Notes under the pieces: model-generated
The model's database searches: none
What the model saw: only the letters and a program-made list of their open reading frames with translations
What the model was told of the DNA's origin: nothing
NCBI RefSeq assembly: GCF_006716765.1
Contig: NZ_VFPO01000001.1
Span: 2,046,001-2,110,000, forward strand
Reading direction: 5' to 3'
Source: Actinomadura hallensis
GTDB lineage: Bacteria > Actinomycetota > Actinomycetes > Streptosporangiales > Streptosporangiaceae
DNA length: 64,000 nucleotides
Shown: positions 61,249-64,000 of the stretch, one piece after another
Layout of the letters: each line of letters begins with the position of its first letter
Numbering within the stretch: position 1 is the stretch's first letter
Translations under genes and position numbers: made by a program

Positions 61249-61253
61249 CCGGA

Positions 61254-61285
61254 GGGCCCGTGGCGGAGCGCTCCGCCACGGGCCC
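61254..61285. terminator. Bidirectional 32-bp perfect palindrome
   Basis: GGGCCCGTGGCGGAGC followed directly by GCTCCGCCACGGGCCC, between converging genes. It may act as a terminator for both. Confidence 0.75.
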
Positions 61286-61291
61286 CGCGCG

Positions 61292-62122
61292 TCAGGCGAA
61301 GGCGTTCTCGAAGGCCACCCGCCTGGGAGCGCCCTTCGCCGTGTCCCAGACCGCGAAGACGACGTGCTCGAAGCGGCCCGCGAACGGCCCGCCCGGACGC
61401 AGCAGCTCGGCGAACACCCCGGCGACCTCCGCCGGGTCGTTGCGGAAGACGCCGCAGCCCCAGGCGCCCAGGACGAGCCGGCGGTGTCCGTGCTCCAGCG
61501 CGACGGCGAGGAGCTTGCGGGCCCGCAGCCGGAGGACGTCGCCGACGCGGGCGGCCTCGCCGGCGTCGCGGATCGCTCCCCGGTTCGGCGCGGCCGAGGT
61601 CAGGAACGCGACCTCGTACGGCTCCTCCAGCAGCCGCCCCGCGTCGTCCCGGAACACCGGCACGTCCGGCGAGTAGATCATGTGGTCGCTGTAGAGGGGG
61701 TCGCGCCGGCCGCGGTGGAAGTCGTAGTACTCGCGGGCCGAGCACAGCGACTCGTACAGGCCGGACGAGCGGGCCAAGCCCTCCTCCTGCGCGTGCGCCC
61801 CGTTGAGGAACCCGCCGCCCGGGTTCTTCGCCGACGCGAAGTTGAGCGCGAACGGGACCGCGCCCGGGACGCACAGCCGGCGCGCGGCGGCGAGGGTGGT
61901 CTCGCCGGTGACCTCGACGCGCGTGTCCGCGCCCGGCTCGGCCGCGAGGACGCGCTCCAGCAGCTCGTCCAGCTCGCCGGGCCGGTAGAGCACCGTGTTC
62001 TCCACGGCGCGGGCCAGGCCCCCGGCGATGGACACGGTGCGGCCCGACGGCGCCTGGTAGCCGCCGCGCTCCAGGATGGCCACGGTCTCCAGCGCGGTCG
62101 TCCGGCGGATATGCCTGCTCAT
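61292..62122 (-). CDS. TIGR02452-type poly(ADP-ribose) glycohydrolase-like protein
   Basis: ATG 62122 with GAGG upstream; 276 residues. The PARG signature is present: FALNFASAKNPGGGFLNGAHAQEE, with the GGG loop and the QEE glutamates that bind and hydrolyse terminal ADP-ribose, then FLTSAAPNRG and LGAWGCGVFRND. Bacterial homologues remove ADP-ribose from proteins or nucleic acids. It is divergent from the hen1-pnkp RNA repair operon, with about 110 bp between the starts, which might share regulation. Confidence 0.88.
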   Translation of the reverse strand: MSRHIRRTTALETVAILERGGYQAPSGRTVSIAGGLARAVENTVLYRPGELDELLERVLAAEPGADTRVEVTGETTLAAARRLCVPGAVPFALNFASAKNPGGGFLNGAHAQEEGLARSSGLYESLCSAREYYDFHRGRRDPLYSDHMIYSPDVPVFRDDAGRLLEEPYEVAFLTSAAPNRGAIRDAGEAARVGDVLRLRARKLLAVALEHGHRRLVLGAWGCGVFRNDPAEVAGVFAELLRPGGPFAGRFEHVVFAVWDTAKGAPRRVAFENAFA

Positions 62123-62220
62123 GTCGCCTCGGATTGTGGCGGCGCCCGAGCACGGGCCGCAAACGGTTATCGCACACCGGGAAGCGGGAAAACGGATGGG
62201 AGGAACCGGGCCCGGACCAC

Positions 62221-62226
62221 CAGACT
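62221..62226 (+). promoter_or_regulatory. -10 hexamer of the hen1-pnkp operon
   Basis: CAGACT ends 6 nt before GTG 62233, the same geometry as TAGACT at 23680. No Shine-Dalgarno is present. Confidence 0.45.
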
Positions 62227-62232
62227 TGGGCC

Positions 62233-63678
62233 GTGCTTCTGACGATCAAGACCCGGATGAGCCCGGCGACGGACCTGGGCCACCTCCTGCACAAGCACCC
62301 CGACCGGGTGCAGCGGTTCGAGCAGGCCTTCGGAACGGCGCACGTCTTCTACCCCGACGCCGGCGAGCGGGAGTGCACCGCCGCCCTGCTCCTGGACGTC
62401 GACCCGGTCAAGCTCGTGCGCACCCGCGGAAGAGGAACCCCGGACTTCTCCCTCGGGCAGTACGTGAACGACCGCCCCTACGCGGCGTCGTCGCTGCTGG
62501 CGTCGGCGATGGCGAACGTGTTCCGCACCGCCATGCGCGGCCGGTGCGACCGGCGCCCCGAACTGGCGCGCACCCCGATCCCGCTCGAGGTCGTCCTGCC
62601 CGCGCTTCCGTGCCGCGGCGGGCCCCGGCAGGCCGAACGCTTCTTCGCGCCGCTCGGCTGGGACGTGTCGGCCGTGCCCGTCCCGCTCGACCCGGAGTTC
62701 GGCGAGTGGGGCGACTCCCGGTACGTGACGCTCACGCTGACGGGGACGCTGCGCCTGTCCGACGCGCTCAACCAGCTGTACGTGCTGCTGCCGGTCTTGG
62801 ACGACGCCAAGCACTACTGGATGGCGCCGGACGAGGTGGACAAGCTGATCCGGGCGGGGGAGGGCTGGCTGGGCGCGCATCCCGACCGCGCGGCCATCAC
62901 GCGCCGCTACCTCGCGAACCGCCGGGCTCTCGTCCGTACCGCGCTGGGGCGCCTCGCCGACGCCGAGGACGCGACCGAGGAGACCCTCGACCCCGCGGAA
63001 GTCGAGGAGGAGCCGCAGGCAGAGCCGACTGAGGAGAAGGCAGAGCAAGCCGAGGAGGAGACCGTCTCGCTGGCCGAGCGCCGCCTCGACGCGGTCGTGC
63101 AAGCGCTCCGCGACGAGAACGCCCGCCGCGTCATCGACCTGGGCTGCGGCTCAGGGAAACTGCTGTCGCGCCTCGCCGCCGACGGCTTCTTCATCGAGAT
63201 CTCCGGCATGGACGTCTCGCACCGTGCGCTCAGCCAAGCGTGGCGGCGGCTCCGCTGGGACGCCCCCGGGCGACAGACCGGCCTTCCGAGGAACGACCGG
63301 GTCAAGGATGTCTTCCAGGGCGCGCTGACATACGCCGACGAACGGTTCCGCGGCTACGAGGCGGCCGTGCTGATGGAGGTCGTCGAGCACATCGACCCGC
63401 CGCGCCTCGCCGCGGTGGAGCGCGTGGTGTTCGGGGACGCCTCGCCCCGCGTCGTGGTCGTGACGACCCCGAACGCCGAGCACAACGTCCGCTACGAGGG
63501 GCTGGCGCCGGGGGCGATGCGCCACCCGGACCACCGGTTCGAATGGACGCGGGCCGAGTTCCGCGCATGGGCCGAGCGGGTCGCCGCCGCGCACGGGTAC
63601 CGCGTCCGGTACGTGCCCGTCGGCGGTGACGACCCCGAGGTGGGCCCGCCGACGCAGATGGGGGTGTTCACCCGATGA
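62233..63678 (+). CDS. hen1: Bacterial Hen1, RNA 3'-terminal 2'-O-methyltransferase
   Basis: GTG 62233; 481 residues. The N-terminal half is the Hen1 ligase-activating domain (FYPDAGERECTAALLLDVDP, YVNDRPYAASSLLASAMANVF). A Glu-rich linker (about 255-285) precedes a methyltransferase with VIDLGCGSGKLL for SAM and the metal motif MEVVEHID (Glu, Glu, His), plus FEWTRAEF. In bacteria Hen1 methylates the 3'-terminal ribose at a break before Pnkp seals it, so the repaired RNA resists re-cleavage by the same ribotoxin. The stop overlaps the pnkp start by ATGA. Confidence 0.94.
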   Translation: MLLTIKTRMSPATDLGHLLHKHPDRVQRFEQAFGTAHVFYPDAGERECTAALLLDVDPVKLVRTRGRGTPDFSLGQYVNDRPYAASSLLASAMANVFRTAMRGRCDRRPELARTPIPLEVVLPALPCRGGPRQAERFFAPLGWDVSAVPVPLDPEFGEWGDSRYVTLTLTGTLRLSDALNQLYVLLPVLDDAKHYWMAPDEVDKLIRAGEGWLGAHPDRAAITRRYLANRRALVRTALGRLADAEDATEETLDPAEVEEEPQAEPTEEKAEQAEEETVSLAERRLDAVVQALRDENARRVIDLGCGSGKLLSRLAADGFFIEISGMDVSHRALSQAWRRLRWDAPGRQTGLPRNDRVKDVFQGALTYADERFRGYEAAVLMEVVEHIDPPRLAAVERVVFGDASPRVVVVTTPNAEHNVRYEGLAPGAMRHPDHRFEWTRAEFRAWAERVAAAHGYRVRYVPVGGDDPEVGPPTQMGVFTR

Positions 63679-64000
63679 CCGAGATCCGCGTTCCCGACAA
63701 CGGGCTCGTGGTGCTGGTCGGCGTGACCGGCTCGGGCAAGTCGCACTTCGCGCGCAAGCATTTCAAGCCGACGCAGGTGGTGTCGTCCGATTACTGCCGC
63801 GGGGTCGTGTCGGACGACGAGAACGACCAGTCCGCGACCGCGGACGCGTTCGAGCTGCTGCACTACATCGTGGCCAAGCGGCTGCGGCGCGGCCTCCTCA
63901 CCGTGGTGGACGCGACGAACGTGCAGAGCAAGGCCCGCGAGTCGCTCCTGCGGATCGCCAAGGACCACGACGTGCGGGCGGTCGCGATCGTGCTGGACGT
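63675..64000 (+). CDS. pnkp: Polynucleotide kinase-phosphatase Pnkp, 5' part (cut by window end)
   Basis: ATG 63675 overlaps the hen1 stop; only about 108 residues are inside the window. They form the N-terminal kinase domain, with GVTGSGKSHFARKHF as the P-loop and TVVDATNV as the polynucleotide-kinase Asp-containing motif. The rest of Pnkp should contain a 2',3' phosphatase and a ligase domain, outside the window. Together with Hen1 it repairs tRNAs cut by ribotoxins. The call rests on the kinase motifs and the Hen1 coupling. Confidence 0.93.
   Translation, partial: MTEIRVPDNGLVVLVGVTGSGKSHFARKHFKPTQVVSSDYCRGVVSDDENDQSATADAFELLHYIVAKRLRRGLLTVVDATNVQSKARESLLRIAKDHDVRAVAIVLD

Noticed and set aside
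1..64000. tRNA genes, rRNA genes, prophage or biosynthetic cluster
   Set aside because: No T-arm-like motifs in a cloverleaf context, rRNA segments, phage structural genes or modular synthases seen by eye. A tRNAscan run would confirm the tRNA absence.

Overview
The window is high-GC actinobacterial chromosome with GC-biased third codon positions, frequent GTG starts, and many short overlaps (ATGA/GTGA). The gene set (sepH, DUF4193, DUF3710, DUF3159, DUF4235, bL37, ceoBC-type trkA pairs, an Eis-type acetyltransferase, an F420-type LLM oxidoreductase, Hen1/Pnkp) points to a filamentous actinomycete, perhaps an Actinomadura-like Thermomonosporaceae. The genus is an inference. I see no tRNA, rRNA operon, CRISPR array, insertion sequence, prophage or biosynthetic cluster.

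Layout. 1-5.7 kb: a HerA-type DNA-translocase ATPase (running off the left edge) and a DEDDh exonuclease on the minus strand, divergent from a membrane protein that looks like a decayed P-loop ATPase. 5.7-9.1 kb: minus-strand genes for a DUF2510/M48 membrane protease, a small unknown protein behind a perfect LexA (SOS) box, a DUF6191-like protein and a flavin-oxidoreductase-like protein. 9.2-14.1 kb: a coupled nif3 - zinc-ribbon - RNase H/phosphatase operon, a TrpB2-type gene, RNase P RNA and a small membrane protein. 14.2-21.1 kb: a SulP-carbonic anhydrase fusion, a low-complexity membrane protein, a PEBP lipoprotein, and ndh behind a perfect Rex-type operator. 21.4-30.5 kb: a dispersed repeat, a DrrAB-type exporter, two PH-domain membrane proteins, sepH, a membrane protein and an aldonolactone oxidase. 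30.6-41.1 kb: a lytic transglycosylase, ferrochelatase and inositol phosphatase, a CutRS-like two-component pair, and two overlapping Ser/Thr kinases, one fused to a complete extracellular peptide-binding domain.

41.6-57.1 kb contains the conserved actinobacterial neighbourhood known from Mycobacterium tuberculosis Rv2689c-Rv2699c: DUF4193, dut, DUF3710, OB-fold protein, DUF3159, a TrkA pair, a KimA-like permease and a TrmA-family methyltransferase. Interspersed are a second and third copy of the repeat, DUF4235, valS, a P450, ribosomal protein bL37, an SdpI-family protein and a PIG-L deacetylase. 57.2-64 kb: an Eis-type acetyltransferase, a DUF1906 hydrolase-like protein, a secreted protein, an LLM oxidoreductase, a 15-bp minisatellite, a PARG-like ADP-ribose glycohydrolase, and divergently the hen1-pnkp RNA-repair operon, cut by the right edge.

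The most notable signals are the SOS box in front of an unknown gene, the Rex site in front of ndh, a repeat family placed 0-5 nt after stop codons in the transcribed orientation, the kinase-binding-protein fusion, the PARG/Hen1/Pnkp neighbourhood and the left-edge HerA/DnaQ/decayed-ATPase cluster. Many start codons lie 6-8 nt after a TANNNT hexamer, suggesting widespread leaderless transcripts.
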